A stretch of 64,000 nucleotides of DNA, from positions 26,999-90,998 of the forward strand of contig CALXDJ010000007.1 in NCBI GenBank assembly GCA_944387035.1, given 5' to 3'. Positions 51,181 to 60,704 of the stretch are shown piece by piece. The notes beneath the pieces were generated by a model. It saw only the letters and a program-made list of their open reading frames with translations, was not told the origin of the DNA and did no database searches. The translations under genes and the position numbers were made by a program. Origin of the DNA: an uncultured Oscillospiraceae bacterium. Its GTDB lineage: Bacteria > Bacillota > Clostridia > Oscillospirales > Oscillospiraceae. The number at the start of each line of letters is the position of its first letter. The first letter of the stretch is position 1.

Positions 51181-52794
51181 TCAGCCCCACAAGGCAGAAA
51201 GCATGGGGATGACCTGCTTTTTCCGGGACATGATGTGGGGAAGGAACGCGCAGTTTTCCTCCGTCTTGATATTGAAGGCCTGCCGGATCGTCTCCTCATC
51301 GCCTACAAAGAGCAGCTGCGTGCCCTCCAGCAGCACGTCGGTAATCATCAGCACCACGGTGTTGAAGTGGCGGTCCTGCCGGATGGTCCGCATAACAGTG
51401 AGGAACTCCTCCTTCCGGTCCAGCAGCCGCTGGGAATCCATGCAGGTGATCTGACTGACGGCCAGATCGTGACCGGCAATGTGGAACTCCTTATAGTCCG
51501 TGCGGAGCATGGCCTCCACAGACTTGTCCTCGCCGCTGGTGGCGGAGAAGATGGCCTTGCCCAGCTCCTCCAGGGAGACATTGGCGATGCGGGCCATGCG
51601 GTTGGCCATGTCGATATCCCGCTGGGTGCAGGTGGGAGACTTGAACATGACCGTGTCGGAGACGATGGCCGCGGCCATGAGGCCCGCCATCTTCGCCGTG
51701 GGCATCAGGCCCTTTTCCTGGTACATGCCGCCCACAATGGTGGTGGTGCTGCCCACGGGCTCGTTGCGCACGTAGATGGGGTTCTTCGTCTCGATATCCG
51801 CCAGACGGTGGTGATCCACGATCTCCAGGATCTCGGCCTGCTCCAGGCCTGCCACGGACTGAGCCCGCTCATTGTGATCCATCAGGATCACCCGCTTGCG
51901 GCGGGGACGCAGCAGATGGAACCGGGACAGCGTTCCCACCACCCGCTCGTTCTCATCCAGAATGGGATAGGAGCGGAAGCGGCTTTCCAGCACGGCGTCC
52001 TGCACGTCGTCGATATAGTCGTCCAGGTGGAAGCAGACCATGTCCGCGGTCTTGCAGATGCTGGAAATGGGCTGGGCGTGGTGAATCAGGCGCACCGCCC
52101 GGTAAGGATCATACGGAGTGGAAATGATGCAGGTGCTCTTGGCCAGTTCCAAAAGTTCCTGGCTGACCTCCGCCTGGCACACCAGCACGCAGCTGACCTG
52201 CAGCTCCAGGGCCCGGCGGATCATATCCGGCTGGTCGCCGCACACCACAATGGTATCCGGAGAGGAAAAGAGCAGATGCTCCCGTCCGGCAGGCAGGGCG
52301 ATGGTCACCTCGCCGGAGACCTCCTCCCACATCTCGCTGCCCTCGTTGAGGATCTGTCCCTCCAGCACGGAGAGCATGTTGTAAACGGGCATATTCTGAA
52401 TCCGGGGATTGCGGACGGACGTCATGTCGTAGTCCGCCACGTCGCCAGCGGAAAGCATGCCGTAAAGCGTGCCGTCCTCATTGGCCACAGGCAGGGCGGA
52501 GATCTTGTCCGCCTGCATCATCTGCCAGCCCCGGCTGATGGTGGCAGTGGGGGAAAGCGTCGGGGGCGTATCGTAATCCAGGTCCCGGACCTGGGTGCGC
52601 ACATCGCTGATGAGCTGGGGGGGCTGGAAGCCGAAGCGGTCCAGCACAATTTGGGTCTCGTCGCTGACCTGGCCCAGCCGTGCGGCTTTATACTGCCGTC
52701 CGCCCAGCGCGTTTTTCAGCGCGGCATAGGCCATGGCGGAAATGATGGAGTCTGTGTCAGGATTGCGGTGTCCGGTGATAAAGACGGTATCCAT
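51181..52794 (-). CDS. ppaC: Manganese-dependent inorganic pyrophosphatase with CBS domains (family II)
   Basis: The 537-residue product hydrolyses pyrophosphate. It has the DHH-type motifs GHRNPDTDS at the N-terminus, MDHNE and VDHH in the middle and a C-terminal DHHA2 domain. Between about residues 70 and 310 it carries a CBS pair (SALPVANEDGTLYGML and YPILDENERVVGTL) flanking a DRTGG-like domain. CBS-type enzymes of this family are regulated by adenine nucleotides, with AMP and ADP inhibiting and diadenosine polyphosphates activating. Monocistronic. Confidence 0.92.
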   Translation of the reverse strand: MDTVFITGHRNPDTDSIISAMAYAALKNALGGRQYKAARLGQVSDETQIVLDRFGFQPPQLISDVRTQVRDLDYDTPPTLSPTATISRGWQMMQADKISALPVANEDGTLYGMLSAGDVADYDMTSVRNPRIQNMPVYNMLSVLEGQILNEGSEMWEEVSGEVTIALPAGREHLLFSSPDTIVVCGDQPDMIRRALELQVSCVLVCQAEVSQELLELAKSTCIISTPYDPYRAVRLIHHAQPISSICKTADMVCFHLDDYIDDVQDAVLESRFRSYPILDENERVVGTLSRFHLLRPRRKRVILMDHNERAQSVAGLEQAEILEIVDHHRLADIETKNPIYVRNEPVGSTTTIVGGMYQEKGLMPTAKMAGLMAAAIVSDTVMFKSPTCTQRDIDMANRMARIANVSLEELGKAIFSATSGEDKSVEAMLRTDYKEFHIAGHDLAVSQITCMDSQRLLDRKEEFLTVMRTIRQDRHFNTVVLMITDVLLEGTQLLFVGDEETIRQAFNIKTEENCAFLPHIMSRKKQVIPMLSALWG

Positions 52795-53007
52795 TCTGCA
52801 TGTTTCTCCTTTGGAATCTCTTAGATACTATTGATTATGCTGCCCAGCGGCCGCTTTGTCAACGGGCGTTCCTGTTAAAAAGGAGCGCGGAAACGATTGC
52901 CTCCGCGCTCCTTCCGGGAAAAATTTTTTCTTGGCCGCTTCCAAATCTCTCCAATCCCGGGTCTCCCGGACCGGCAGATTCTGCAAAATCCAGCCGGGGA
53001 GCCCCGC

Positions 53008-54081
53008 TCAGAGCACCAGCAGCTCCTTGGGCGCCCGGGTGAGGTTGCGGCAGCCATCCTCCGTCAGGATGATGACATCCTCGATCCGCACACCCAGTTT
53101 CCCGGGCAGATAGATGCCCGGCTCGGCGGAGATCACCGCTCCGGCGGGCAGGGCCGTCTCCACCGAAGGCGCCGCGTTGGGAGCCTCGTGAATTTCCACG
53201 CCCACGCCGTGGCCGAAGCTGTGGCCGAAGTACGGACCGTATCCGGCCTCCTCGATGACCCGGCGGGCCGCGCCGTCCACCTCCCGGCCGGTGACCCCGG
53301 CCCGGGCGGCGGCAATGCCCGCCTTCTGGGCGGTCAGCACCGTGTCGTACACCCGGCGCATCTCCTCCGTCACATGGCCCACCGCCACGGTGCGGGTCAT
53401 ATCGGAGCAGTAGCCGTGATACACACAGCCGAAATCCATGGTGACAAATTCGCCGTCCTGAATCGTCTTTTCCGACGGCACACCGTGGGGCAGACTTCCG
53501 TTGGCCCCGGAGACCACAATGGGATCAAAGGACATATCCGAAGCCCCCAGATGGAGCATCCGATACTGGAGCCGGGCGGCAATCTCCTTTTCCGTGACGC
53601 CGGGCCGGATCTCTCCCAGAATCTGCTCCAGAGCGGCCTCGGCAATGCGCTGGGCGCCCTCCATGGCCTCCAGCTCCTCCGGATCCTTGACCATGCGCAG
53701 CCGCCAGAGGAATTCCGCCGCGGGCACCAGCTCGCAGGACAGGGCCTTGCGGTAGGACTCATAATCCCGAACGGTCATGTACGCGTCCTCATACCCCATG
53801 CGGACAATGTTGTGGCGCTTGACCGCCTCTTCCAGCAGCACCGGATACCACCGGCCCCGGCCTACCTCCTGGATTTCCGCGTCCCGGACGCAGCGCTCCG
53901 CGGCCTCGGTATAGCGGGAATCGGTGAAGTAATACGCCTTCTCTTTGGTCACCAGAGCCACACCGTCCGTACCGGCGCTGTGGAACCCGGAGGCGTAAAA
54001 CCGGTTGGCCTCTCCGGTCAGCAGCATGGCGTCCAGGCCCTGGTCTGCCAGGCCCCGGGCAATTTTCTCAAAGTGATGCAT
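53008..54081 (-). CDS. Xaa-Pro peptidase (M24 family)
   Basis: The 357-residue product has the creatinase N-terminal domain and a pita-bread M24 domain. Its metal ligands are visible: [33 protein letters not shown] and RIEDV. Such enzymes remove N-terminal residues next to Pro. ATG 54081 lies inside the last codons of pyrG (14-base overlap), with GGGAGAGG before it, so the two genes are co-transcribed. Confidence 0.93.
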   Translation of the reverse strand: MHHFEKIARGLADQGLDAMLLTGEANRFYASGFHSAGTDGVALVTKEKAYYFTDSRYTEAAERCVRDAEIQEVGRGRWYPVLLEEAVKRHNIVRMGYEDAYMTVRDYESYRKALSCELVPAAEFLWRLRMVKDPEELEAMEGAQRIAEAALEQILGEIRPGVTEKEIAARLQYRMLHLGASDMSFDPIVVSGANGSLPHGVPSEKTIQDGEFVTMDFGCVYHGYCSDMTRTVAVGHVTEEMRRVYDTVLTAQKAGIAAARAGVTGREVDGAARRVIEEAGYGPYFGHSFGHGVGVEIHEAPNAAPSVETALPAGAVISAEPGIYLPGKLGVRIEDVIILTEDGCRNLTRAPKELLVL

Positions 54082-55693
54082 GCGGCACCTCTCCCTTCTG
54101 CCCCGCCAGGGATGCCTCCACAAAGCCGAAGAACAGCGGATGGGGCCGGTCGGGGCGGCTCTTGAACTCGGGATGGAACTGCGCACCCACAAACCAGGGG
54201 TGCTCCGGCAGCTCCACAATCTCCACCAGGCGCCCGTCGGGAGACAATCCCGCCGCGTGCAGGCCCGCGGCCTCCACAGCCTCGCGGAAGTCGTTGTTGA
54301 ACTCATAGCGGTGGCGGTGGCGCTCGGAGATTTCCGCCGCGCCATAGAGCTTCCGGCTCCGGGAATCCTCCGCGAGCACGCAGGGATACCGGCCCAGCCG
54401 CATGGTACCGCCCTTGTCCGTCACGCCCGCCTGATCGGGCATCAGGTCGATGACCGGATGGGCCGTGGTGCTGGAAAACTCCGAGGAATTGGCGTCGGCC
54501 ATGCCCAGCACGTGGCGGGCAAATTCCACCACGGCCATTTGCATACCCAGGCAGATGCCCAGGAAGGGCACCCGGTGTTCCCGGGCATAGCGGATGGCGG
54601 TAATCATGCCCTCGATGCCCCGGTCGCCGAAGCCGCCGGGCACCAGTACACCGTCGCAGCCCTCCAGGACCTGGGCCACGTTCTCCTCCGTCAGCTCATC
54701 GGACTCCACCCACCGGATGTCCATCACCGCGTCGTTGGCCGTGGCAGCGTGGTGCAGGGATTCCACCACGGACAAATAGGCGTCGTGAAGCTTGGTGTAC
54801 TTGCCGACCAGGGCAATGCGCACATGGCGGTGGGCCGACTTCTCCCGCCGGACCATGGCGCTCCACTCCCGCAGATCCGGCTGGTGGGTGATAAGGCCCA
54901 GCTTCCGGCACACCACCTCATCCAGGCCTTCCCGGGCCATGAGCAGGGGCACCTCATAGAGGGTGGAGGCGGTGGTATTCTGAATGACGCAGTCCGGCTC
55001 CACATTGCAGAACAGGGCGATCTTCTGGCGGATGTCCTCCGTGATGGGCGCATCGCACCGGCACACCAGCACATCCGGCTGGATGCCCAAACTCAAAAGC
55101 TCCTTGACTGAGTGCTGCGTGGGCTTGCTCTTGAGCTCCCCGGAGCCGGGAATCTGCACGATCAGAGGCACATGGATGAACACCACATCCCCATGAGGCC
55201 GCTCCGAAGCCACCTGACGGATGGCCTCCAGGAAGGGTTGGGACTCAATGTCGCCCACGGTGCCGCCGATCTCGGAGATCACCACGTCCACATCCTCCTC
55301 AGCCATGGCGTAAATGCGGCGCTTGATCTCGTCGGTGATGTGGGGAATGATCTGCACCGTGGCGCCCAGATAGTCGCCCCGGCGCTCCCGGTTGAGCACG
55401 GACCAGTAGATCTTGCCGGAGGAAACGGAGCTGTTGCCGCCCAGGTCCTCGTCCACAAACCGCTCGTAGTGTCCCAGGTCCAGATCCGTCTCCGCGCCGT
55501 CCTCCGTGACGAACACCTCGCCGTGCTGATAGGGGCTCATGGTTCCCGGGTCCACATTGATATACGGGTCAAATTTCTGGTTGCGCACCCGCACGCCCCG
55601 CTGCTTGAGGAGTCTCCCCAAAGACGCGGCGCAGATGCCCTTCCCCAGGCCGGATACCACACCGCCCGTCACAAATACAAATTTCGTTGACAT
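54068..55693 (-). CDS. pyrG: CTP synthase
   Basis: PyrG aminates UTP to CTP with glutamine. The 541-residue product has the N-terminal synthetase domain ([24 protein letters not shown]) and a C-terminal glutaminase domain with the nucleophile in [11 protein letters not shown] and QFHPEF. ATG 55693 has GGAGGGAG before it. A leader of about 220 nt with its own intrinsic terminator precedes the gene, which suggests attenuation by nucleotide level. Confidence 0.96.
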   Translation of the reverse strand: MSTKFVFVTGGVVSGLGKGICAASLGRLLKQRGVRVRNQKFDPYINVDPGTMSPYQHGEVFVTEDGAETDLDLGHYERFVDEDLGGNSSVSSGKIYWSVLNRERRGDYLGATVQIIPHITDEIKRRIYAMAEEDVDVVISEIGGTVGDIESQPFLEAIRQVASERPHGDVVFIHVPLIVQIPGSGELKSKPTQHSVKELLSLGIQPDVLVCRCDAPITEDIRQKIALFCNVEPDCVIQNTTASTLYEVPLLMAREGLDEVVCRKLGLITHQPDLREWSAMVRREKSAHRHVRIALVGKYTKLHDAYLSVVESLHHAATANDAVMDIRWVESDELTEENVAQVLEGCDGVLVPGGFGDRGIEGMITAIRYAREHRVPFLGICLGMQMAVVEFARHVLGMADANSSEFSSTTAHPVIDLMPDQAGVTDKGGTMRLGRYPCVLAEDSRSRKLYGAAEISERHRHRYEFNNDFREAVEAAGLHAAGLSPDGRLVEIVELPEHPWFVGAQFHPEFKSRPDRPHPLFFGFVEASLAGQKGEVPHASL

Positions 55694-55699
55694 ATGCAC

Positions 55700-55948
55700 T
55701 CCCTCCGTCCACTGATCACCTGAAGCAGCAGCTGTGCGCCTATGGCAAACAAATCCGGTCTCCTTTGAAAATCAAAAAGACACCGCCGGACCTGTTTTGC
55801 GGCTGAAAACCCCATCCTTTTTCGGGATGTTCAGCTGCGATCCGCGGTGTCGCTCAAGTGTTCGATTGTCGCCTGCGGCGCCGGCCGCAAACCGCTGCTT
55901 CTCCAAAAAATACTCACCCAATATAGCACCGCGCATCCGGCTTGTCAA
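55700..55948 (-). promoter_or_regulatory. pyrG promoter and leader with intrinsic terminator
   Basis: On the minus strand, TTGACA (55948-55943), a 17-bp spacer and TATATT (55925-55920) start a leader beginning near GGGTGAG. Within it GACACCGC (55851-55844) pairs with GCGGTGTC (55786-55779), followed by TTTTT, forming a terminator about 85 bp before pyrG. An inner hairpin (ATCCC-GAAAAA-GGAT) stacks inside it. The start does not have the GGGC run used for reiterative transcription in Bacillus pyrG, so the mechanism may differ. Confidence 0.7.
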
Positions 55949-56048
55949 TTGCCGTTTTTTTGTTTCGAATCAAAATCCAACCCGTTTTTTCTTCTCTATT
56001 TTGTCTGAAAAGGCGAAAACAATGCGGTCAATTTGTAGGAAATGACCG

Positions 56049-56077
56049 TTGACTTTATTCCTTTAAAGCTGTATGTT
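56049..56077 (+). promoter_or_regulatory. Promoter of the first TrpXYZ-like ABC operon
   Basis: TTGACT, a 17-bp spacer and TATGTT. No T-box or other leader structure lies between it and the first gene. Confidence 0.65.
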
Positions 56078-56159
56078 GTAAAAGTAATCAGGAGCTGGAT
56101 GTGCCGCCCCCATTTGGGCCGTCCGGCCGCAACGCCATATAAGTAAGGAGAGCATGAAG

Positions 56160-57167
56160 ATGAACAAGAAGTTGCTTGCGCTGATTCTGGCCGGCGTGAT
56201 GACGCTGGGCCTGACCGCCTGCGGCGGTTCCCAGGAAGAAACCCCCGCCGAGAATTCCGGTGAGGAGTCCTCCACCCAGGAGAGCTCCGGCGCGACCTAC
56301 ACCGTGGGAATCTGCCAGTATGCCCCTCACGACGCTCTGGACGCCGCTACCCAAGGCTTCCAGGATGCTCTGACCGAGGCCTTTGGCGATGCGGTCGCTT
56401 TTGAACTCCAGAATGCCGCCGGAGATACCCCCACCTGCGCCACCATTGCCAACGGCTTTGTCTCTGCCGGGGTGGATCTGATCCTGGCCAACGCCACGGC
56501 TCCCCTCCAGGCTGCTGTGGCCGCCACCTCCGACATTCCCATTCTGGGCACCTCCGTCACGGAGTACGGCGTGGCCCTGGGCATCAGTGACTTCAACGGT
56601 GTTGTGGGCACCAACGTCTCCGGCACCTCCGACCTGGCACCGCTGGATCAGCAGGCCGCCATGGTGCAGGAGTGGTTCCCCGATGCCAAGACCGTGGGAC
56701 TTCTGTACTGCTCCGCCGAGCCCAACAGCCAGTATCAGGTGGATACCGTCCAGGCCGAGCTGGAGAAGCTGGGCTACACCTGCACCCAGTACGCCTTCTC
56801 CGACACCAATGACATGGCTTCCGTCACCCAGAACGCTGCGGACAACAGCGACGTGATCTATGTCCCCACTGACAACACCTGCGCCAATAACACCGGTGTC
56901 ATCGACAACATCTGCCGTCCCGCAGGCGTGCCCATCATCGCCGGCGAAGAAGGCATCTGCGGCGGCTGCGGTGTGGCCACATTGTCCATCAGCTACTATG
57001 ATCTGGGTGTCACCACCGGCGAGATGGCCGTCAAGATTCTCACCGGCGAAGCGGACATCTCCGAGATGCCCATCGAGTATGCGCCTCAGTTCGCCAAGAA
57101 GTACAACGAGGCCATCTGCGCCGACCTGGGCCTGACGGTTCCCGAGGGCTATGAGGCCATTGCCTGA
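56160..57167 (+). CDS. ABC transporter substrate-binding lipoprotein (TrpX-like)
   Basis: The 335-residue product has a signal peptide with lipobox LTAC (Cys near residue 20), an acidic Ser/Glu-rich tether and a two-lobed binding protein of the ABC_sub_bind type (VGICQYAPHDALDAATQGF; SAGVDLILANATAPLQAA; EEGICGGCG). The second of two close ATGs has the better nine-base spacing from AGGAG. It heads an SBP-permease-ATPase set paralogous to the one at 59633-62409, but without a T-box, so its ligand may differ from tryptophan. Confidence 0.88.
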   Translation: MNKKLLALILAGVMTLGLTACGGSQEETPAENSGEESSTQESSGATYTVGICQYAPHDALDAATQGFQDALTEAFGDAVAFELQNAAGDTPTCATIANGFVSAGVDLILANATAPLQAAVAATSDIPILGTSVTEYGVALGISDFNGVVGTNVSGTSDLAPLDQQAAMVQEWFPDAKTVGLLYCSAEPNSQYQVDTVQAELEKLGYTCTQYAFSDTNDMASVTQNAADNSDVIYVPTDNTCANNTGVIDNICRPAGVPIIAGEEGICGGCGVATLSISYYDLGVTTGEMAVKILTGEADISEMPIEYAPQFAKKYNEAICADLGLTVPEGYEAIA

Positions 57168-57201
57168 TTCGGTTTCCGGTTTTGGCAAAAAGATCTGAAT
57201 A

Positions 57202-57238
57202 GCGGCGGAAAAGGGCTTCCCTTTTCCGCCGTTGTTTG
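57202..57238 (+). terminator. Hairpin between substrate-binding and permease genes
   Basis: GGCGGAAAAGGG and CCCTTTTCCGCC pair around CTT and are followed by GTTGTTTG. The weak T-run would reduce but not stop transcription, giving more binding protein than membrane parts, as often seen in ABC importers. Confidence 0.55.
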
Positions 57239-57285
57239 CTATACTGTTGAAGTCTATAACCTTTTTTGAGGGGGAAGCTTGCATC

Positions 57286-58263
57286 ATGATGGATTTCATC
57301 AACGCGCTGCCCGGTGCCGTATCCCAGGGCCTGATCTGGGGCATTATGGCCATCGGTGTCTACATCACTTACAAAATTCTGGACGTTGCCGATCTGACGG
57401 TGGACGGTTCGTTCTGCACAGGTGCTGCCATTTTCGTCATGCTCTTCACCAACGGGTCGAACATGGCCGTGGCCCTGCTGGCGGCGGTTCTGGCCGGTAT
57501 GGCGGCGGGACTGGTCACAGGACTGCTCCATACCCTCTGCGGGATTCCCGCCATTCTTGCCGGCATTCTCACCCAGCTGGGCCTCTGGTCGGTAAACCTG
57601 GCGATTATGGATATGAAGGCCACCGTGGCCATCAATGTCACCACGCCGGAGATGCTGGACAAGCTCCTGGTCTCCCTGCGGTTCGTGCAGGACGTGGCCA
57701 AGGGTACCCGTCCCTTCTATCGCCACCCGATCTTTGTGGTGGGCATCTTCACCATTGCCATCATCCTCCTGCTCTACTGGTTCTTCGGCACGGAGCTGGG
57801 CTGCGCCCTGCGGGCCACCGGCTCCAACGCCAACATGGCCCGTGCCCAGGGCATCAACACAGATTTCACCAAGGTCCTGGGTCTCATGATCTCCAACGGT
57901 CTGGTGGCCCTCTCCGGCGCCTTGCTGGCCCAGTACAACAGCGCCAGTGAAATCAACATGGGCCGGGGTGCCATCGTCATCGGTCTGGCCGCCGTCATCA
58001 TCGGCGAGGTGGGCTTCTCCAAGGTATTCCACAACTTCGGCCTCAAGCTCCTGGCGGTGTCCATCGGCGCCATTTTGTACTACATCGTCATCCAGGCCGT
58101 GCTGGCCATGGGCCTCAACGCCAACTATCTCAAGCTGCTCTCCGCCTGCGTGGTAGGCCTGTTCTTGGCGATCCCCTACTGGAAAGGCAAGTATTCCCGT
58201 CCCCGGGTCAAAATCCCCGCCCAGACCGCGGACAAGAGCAAGGGAGGCAACCACAATGCTTGA
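57286..58263 (+). CDS. ABC transporter permease (TrpY-like)
   Basis: The 325-residue product has eight to ten spans and the family core GVYITYKILDVADLTVDGSF and GCALRATGSNANMARAQGI. It belongs to the branched-chain/ribose type permease superfamily used by TrpXYZ systems. ATG 57286 follows GGGGGAAGC. It overlaps the ATPase gene by eight bases. Confidence 0.9.
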   Translation: MMDFINALPGAVSQGLIWGIMAIGVYITYKILDVADLTVDGSFCTGAAIFVMLFTNGSNMAVALLAAVLAGMAAGLVTGLLHTLCGIPAILAGILTQLGLWSVNLAIMDMKATVAINVTTPEMLDKLLVSLRFVQDVAKGTRPFYRHPIFVVGIFTIAIILLLYWFFGTELGCALRATGSNANMARAQGINTDFTKVLGLMISNGLVALSGALLAQYNSASEINMGRGAIVIGLAAVIIGEVGFSKVFHNFGLKLLAVSIGAILYYIVIQAVLAMGLNANYLKLLSACVVGLFLAIPYWKGKYSRPRVKIPAQTADKSKGGNHNA

Positions 58264-59050
58264 AATCAAGGAAATCTGGAAAACCTTCAACGCCGGAACC
58301 GTCAACGAAAAGCAGGCCCTCCGGGGCGTCAGCCTGACCCTGCATGACGGCGATTTCTGCACCGTCATCGGCGGCAACGGCGCCGGCAAATCCACCATGC
58401 TCAACGCCGTGGCCGGTGTGTGGAGCGTGGATGCAGGCTCCATCTCCATCGGCGGCACCGATGTCACCCGCCTGCCGGAGTTCAAACGGGCTCAGTTCAT
58501 TGGCCGCGTCTTTCAGGACCCCATGATGGGCACTGCTCCCACCATGCAGATCATCGAAAATCTGGCCCTGGCGGCCCGGCGGGGCCGCTCCCGGGGGCTG
58601 GGCTGGGGCATCACCAAGGCGGAAAAGGAACGCTACCATGAGATGCTGCGCAATCTGGACCTGGGGTTGGAAGATCGCCTGACCAGCAAGGTGGGCCTGC
58701 TCTCCGGCGGCCAGCGCCAGGCGCTGACGCTGCTGATGGCCTCTCTGCAAAAGCCCCGGCTGCTGCTGCTGGACGAGCACACCGCCGCCCTGGACCCCAA
58801 AACCGCCGCCAAGGTGCTGGAGCTTTCCGACCGCATTGTGGCGGAGAACCACCTGACCACCATGATGGTCACGCACAACATGAAGGATGCCATTGCCCAC
58901 GGCAACCGGCTCATCATGATGTACAACGGCCGGATCGTCATCGATGTCTCCGGCGAGGAGAAGAAAAAGCTCACCGTCCCTCAGCTGCTGGAGCTGTTCA
59001 GCAAGGTCAGCGGCAGCGACGAGGCCGACGACAAGCTCCTGCTGTCCTGA
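58256..59050 (+). CDS. ABC transporter ATP-binding protein (TrpZ-like)
   Basis: The 264-residue product has Walker A GGNGAGKSTM, the signature LLSGGQRQALTLLMA and Walker B LLLLDEHTAALDPK. The DEHTAALDPK form is shared with the second set in this window, supporting paralogy. It ends the operon, followed by a terminator. Confidence 0.93.
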   Translation: MLEIKEIWKTFNAGTVNEKQALRGVSLTLHDGDFCTVIGGNGAGKSTMLNAVAGVWSVDAGSISIGGTDVTRLPEFKRAQFIGRVFQDPMMGTAPTMQIIENLALAARRGRSRGLGWGITKAEKERYHEMLRNLDLGLEDRLTSKVGLLSGGQRQALTLLMASLQKPRLLLLDEHTAALDPKTAAKVLELSDRIVAENHLTTMMVTHNMKDAIAHGNRLIMMYNGRIVIDVSGEEKKKLTVPQLLELFSKVSGSDEADDKLLLS

Positions 59051-59104
59051 GGCGTTCCCCCTTCCGGCTGCATACTCCGGCAGGGAAAAACGCTCCGCTT
59101 TTCC

Positions 59105-59137
59105 AGGCGCGCCGGGATTCTCCGGCGCGCCTTTTTT
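59105..59137 (+). terminator. Terminator of the first ABC operon
   Basis: An AGGCGCGCCGG / CCGGCGCGCCT stem is followed by T6. Confidence 0.88.
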
Positions 59138-59201
59138 CTTCGCCCGGAGCGGTTGGTTCCCCCGCATTTTCCACGGCCGAAAAATTTCTTGCAGGTTCCG
59201 G

Positions 59202-59230
59202 TTGACAATTTGGCCGCAAGTGCGTATAAT
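59202..59230 (+). promoter_or_regulatory. Promoter of the Trp T-box transcript
   Basis: Perfect TTGACA and TATAAT boxes with a 17-bp spacer. Confidence 0.9.
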
Positions 59231-59236
59231 GCAAAG

Positions 59237-59512
59237 CAATCAGATACACCGATGAGCAAGAGGAGTAACCGGTCCGGTCACCTTTCAGAGAGCTGTGGAT
59301 GGTGGGATCACAGCAGAGGACGTTTCGGCGAATGGACTTGCGAGGGCAGAGCGAACGGCCAACGGCTCAGTAGCCTCTGACGGGATCCGCACCCGTTATC
59401 ATGGCGGCGCGTATGGCAGTACGCGGAACGAGCGGGCGCATTGCGTCAACTTGGGTGGTACCGCAGGATTTCAGTCTTGTCCCAATGAAGGGACAGGGCT
59501 GTTTATTTTTTT
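59237..59512 (+). promoter_or_regulatory. T-box riboswitch, tryptophan-type, controlling trpXYZ
   Basis: The leader has the loop-E AGTA motif near 59265 and the AGAGAGCTGTG...GGTGGGATCACAGC apical region. The T-box is GGGTGGTACCGCAGG (about 59453-59467), with a terminator at 59472-59512. On the 3' strand of stem I the motif GAA is followed by TGG (59333-59335) and then A-CTTGC, which closes with GCAAG. The specifier is thus UGG, the Trp codon. Trp T-boxes before this ABC type are established in Firmicutes. Confidence 0.9.
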
Positions 59513-59632
59513 ATGCAGGAGGTCAATCCAATGCTTTTGACCAAACGATGGTGCTCCGGCACCTGATCACCGCGCGGCATGCGCATTTCATCCGTACCAG
59601 ACAATCTTTCGATCAGAATAGGAGACGATCTT

Positions 59633-60649
59633 ATGAAAAAGCTGTTTTCTCTCACCGCTGCCCTGTTGGCGCTGTCCCTGACCCTCACCGCCTGCGGCAA
59701 GCAGGAACAAACCACCACGCCTGACGACGGCAGCTCCGGCGATGCCGCCCAGACGGAGCCCTACCTCATCGGCATCTCCCAGTACGGCGAGCACGCCTCC
59801 CTGGACAACTGCCGCATTGGCTTGCTCCAGGGCCTGGAGCAAGCTGGCCTCGTGGAAGGCGTGGATTTTGAGATCGACTATCAGAACGCCGGTTTTGACG
59901 ACGCCATCGCCACCCAGATCGCCCAGGGCTTCTCCGCCGAGGATGTGGACCTGATGGTGGGCATCGCCACCAACTCCGCCGTAGCCTGCTACGCCGCCGC
60001 CGAGGATAAGAACATCCCCGTCATCTTCACAGCCATCACCGATCCCGTCCAGGCCAAGCTGGACTCCGGCAACGTCACCGGCACCTCCGACAAGCTCCCG
60101 GTGGAAGCCCAGCTGGACCTGATCCGTCAGATGCAGCCCAACGCCTCCACCATCGGCATCATCTATACCACCAGCGAACCCAACTCCGTGTCCACCATTG
60201 CCGAGTATCAGGAAAAGGCTCCCGAGTACGGCTTCACCATTGACGCGGTGGGCGTCACCTCCCAGGCGGAGGTCACCCAGGCCGTGGATACCCTGATTTC
60301 CCACGGTGTGGCGTGCCTGTCCAACCTCACCGACAACAATGTGGTGGGCGTGCTCCCCGCCATTTTGGAAAAGACCAATGAGGCCGGCATCCCCGTCTAC
60401 GGCTCCGAGATCGAACAGGTGAAGATCGGCTGCGTGGCCTCCGCCGGACTGGACTACGTGCAGCTGGGCATCCAGACCGGCCTCATGGCCGCCAAGGTCC
60501 TCACCGGTGAGGCCACCTGCGAGGATCTGCCCTACGAGACCATCTCCGAGTACCAGATCTACATCAACTCCCAGGAGCTGGATGCCATGGGCATCGCCGT
60601 TCCCGAGGCGCTGGCCGACAAGGCTATGGAAGCCACGGCTGCGGAGTAA
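59633..60649 (+). CDS. trpX: Tryptophan ABC transporter substrate-binding lipoprotein
   Basis: The 338-residue product has a lipoprotein signal with lipobox LTAC, then an ABC_sub_bind fold (IGISQYGEHASLDNCRIGL; PVIFTAITDPVQAKL; GTSDKLPVEAQLDLIRQ). AGGAG lies eight bases before ATG 59633. The T-box with a UGG specifier upstream assigns tryptophan as probable ligand. It is paralogous to the protein at 56160. Confidence 0.88.
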   Translation: MKKLFSLTAALLALSLTLTACGKQEQTTTPDDGSSGDAAQTEPYLIGISQYGEHASLDNCRIGLLQGLEQAGLVEGVDFEIDYQNAGFDDAIATQIAQGFSAEDVDLMVGIATNSAVACYAAAEDKNIPVIFTAITDPVQAKLDSGNVTGTSDKLPVEAQLDLIRQMQPNASTIGIIYTTSEPNSVSTIAEYQEKAPEYGFTIDAVGVTSQAEVTQAVDTLISHGVACLSNLTDNNVVGVLPAILEKTNEAGIPVYGSEIEQVKIGCVASAGLDYVQLGIQTGLMAAKVLTGEATCEDLPYETISEYQIYINSQELDAMGIAVPEALADKAMEATAAE

Positions 60650-60704
60650 TCCTTCCGGCGGCACCGCCGCCGGCGTGAACCATCAAGTTTGAGGAGGCAT
60701 TTCC

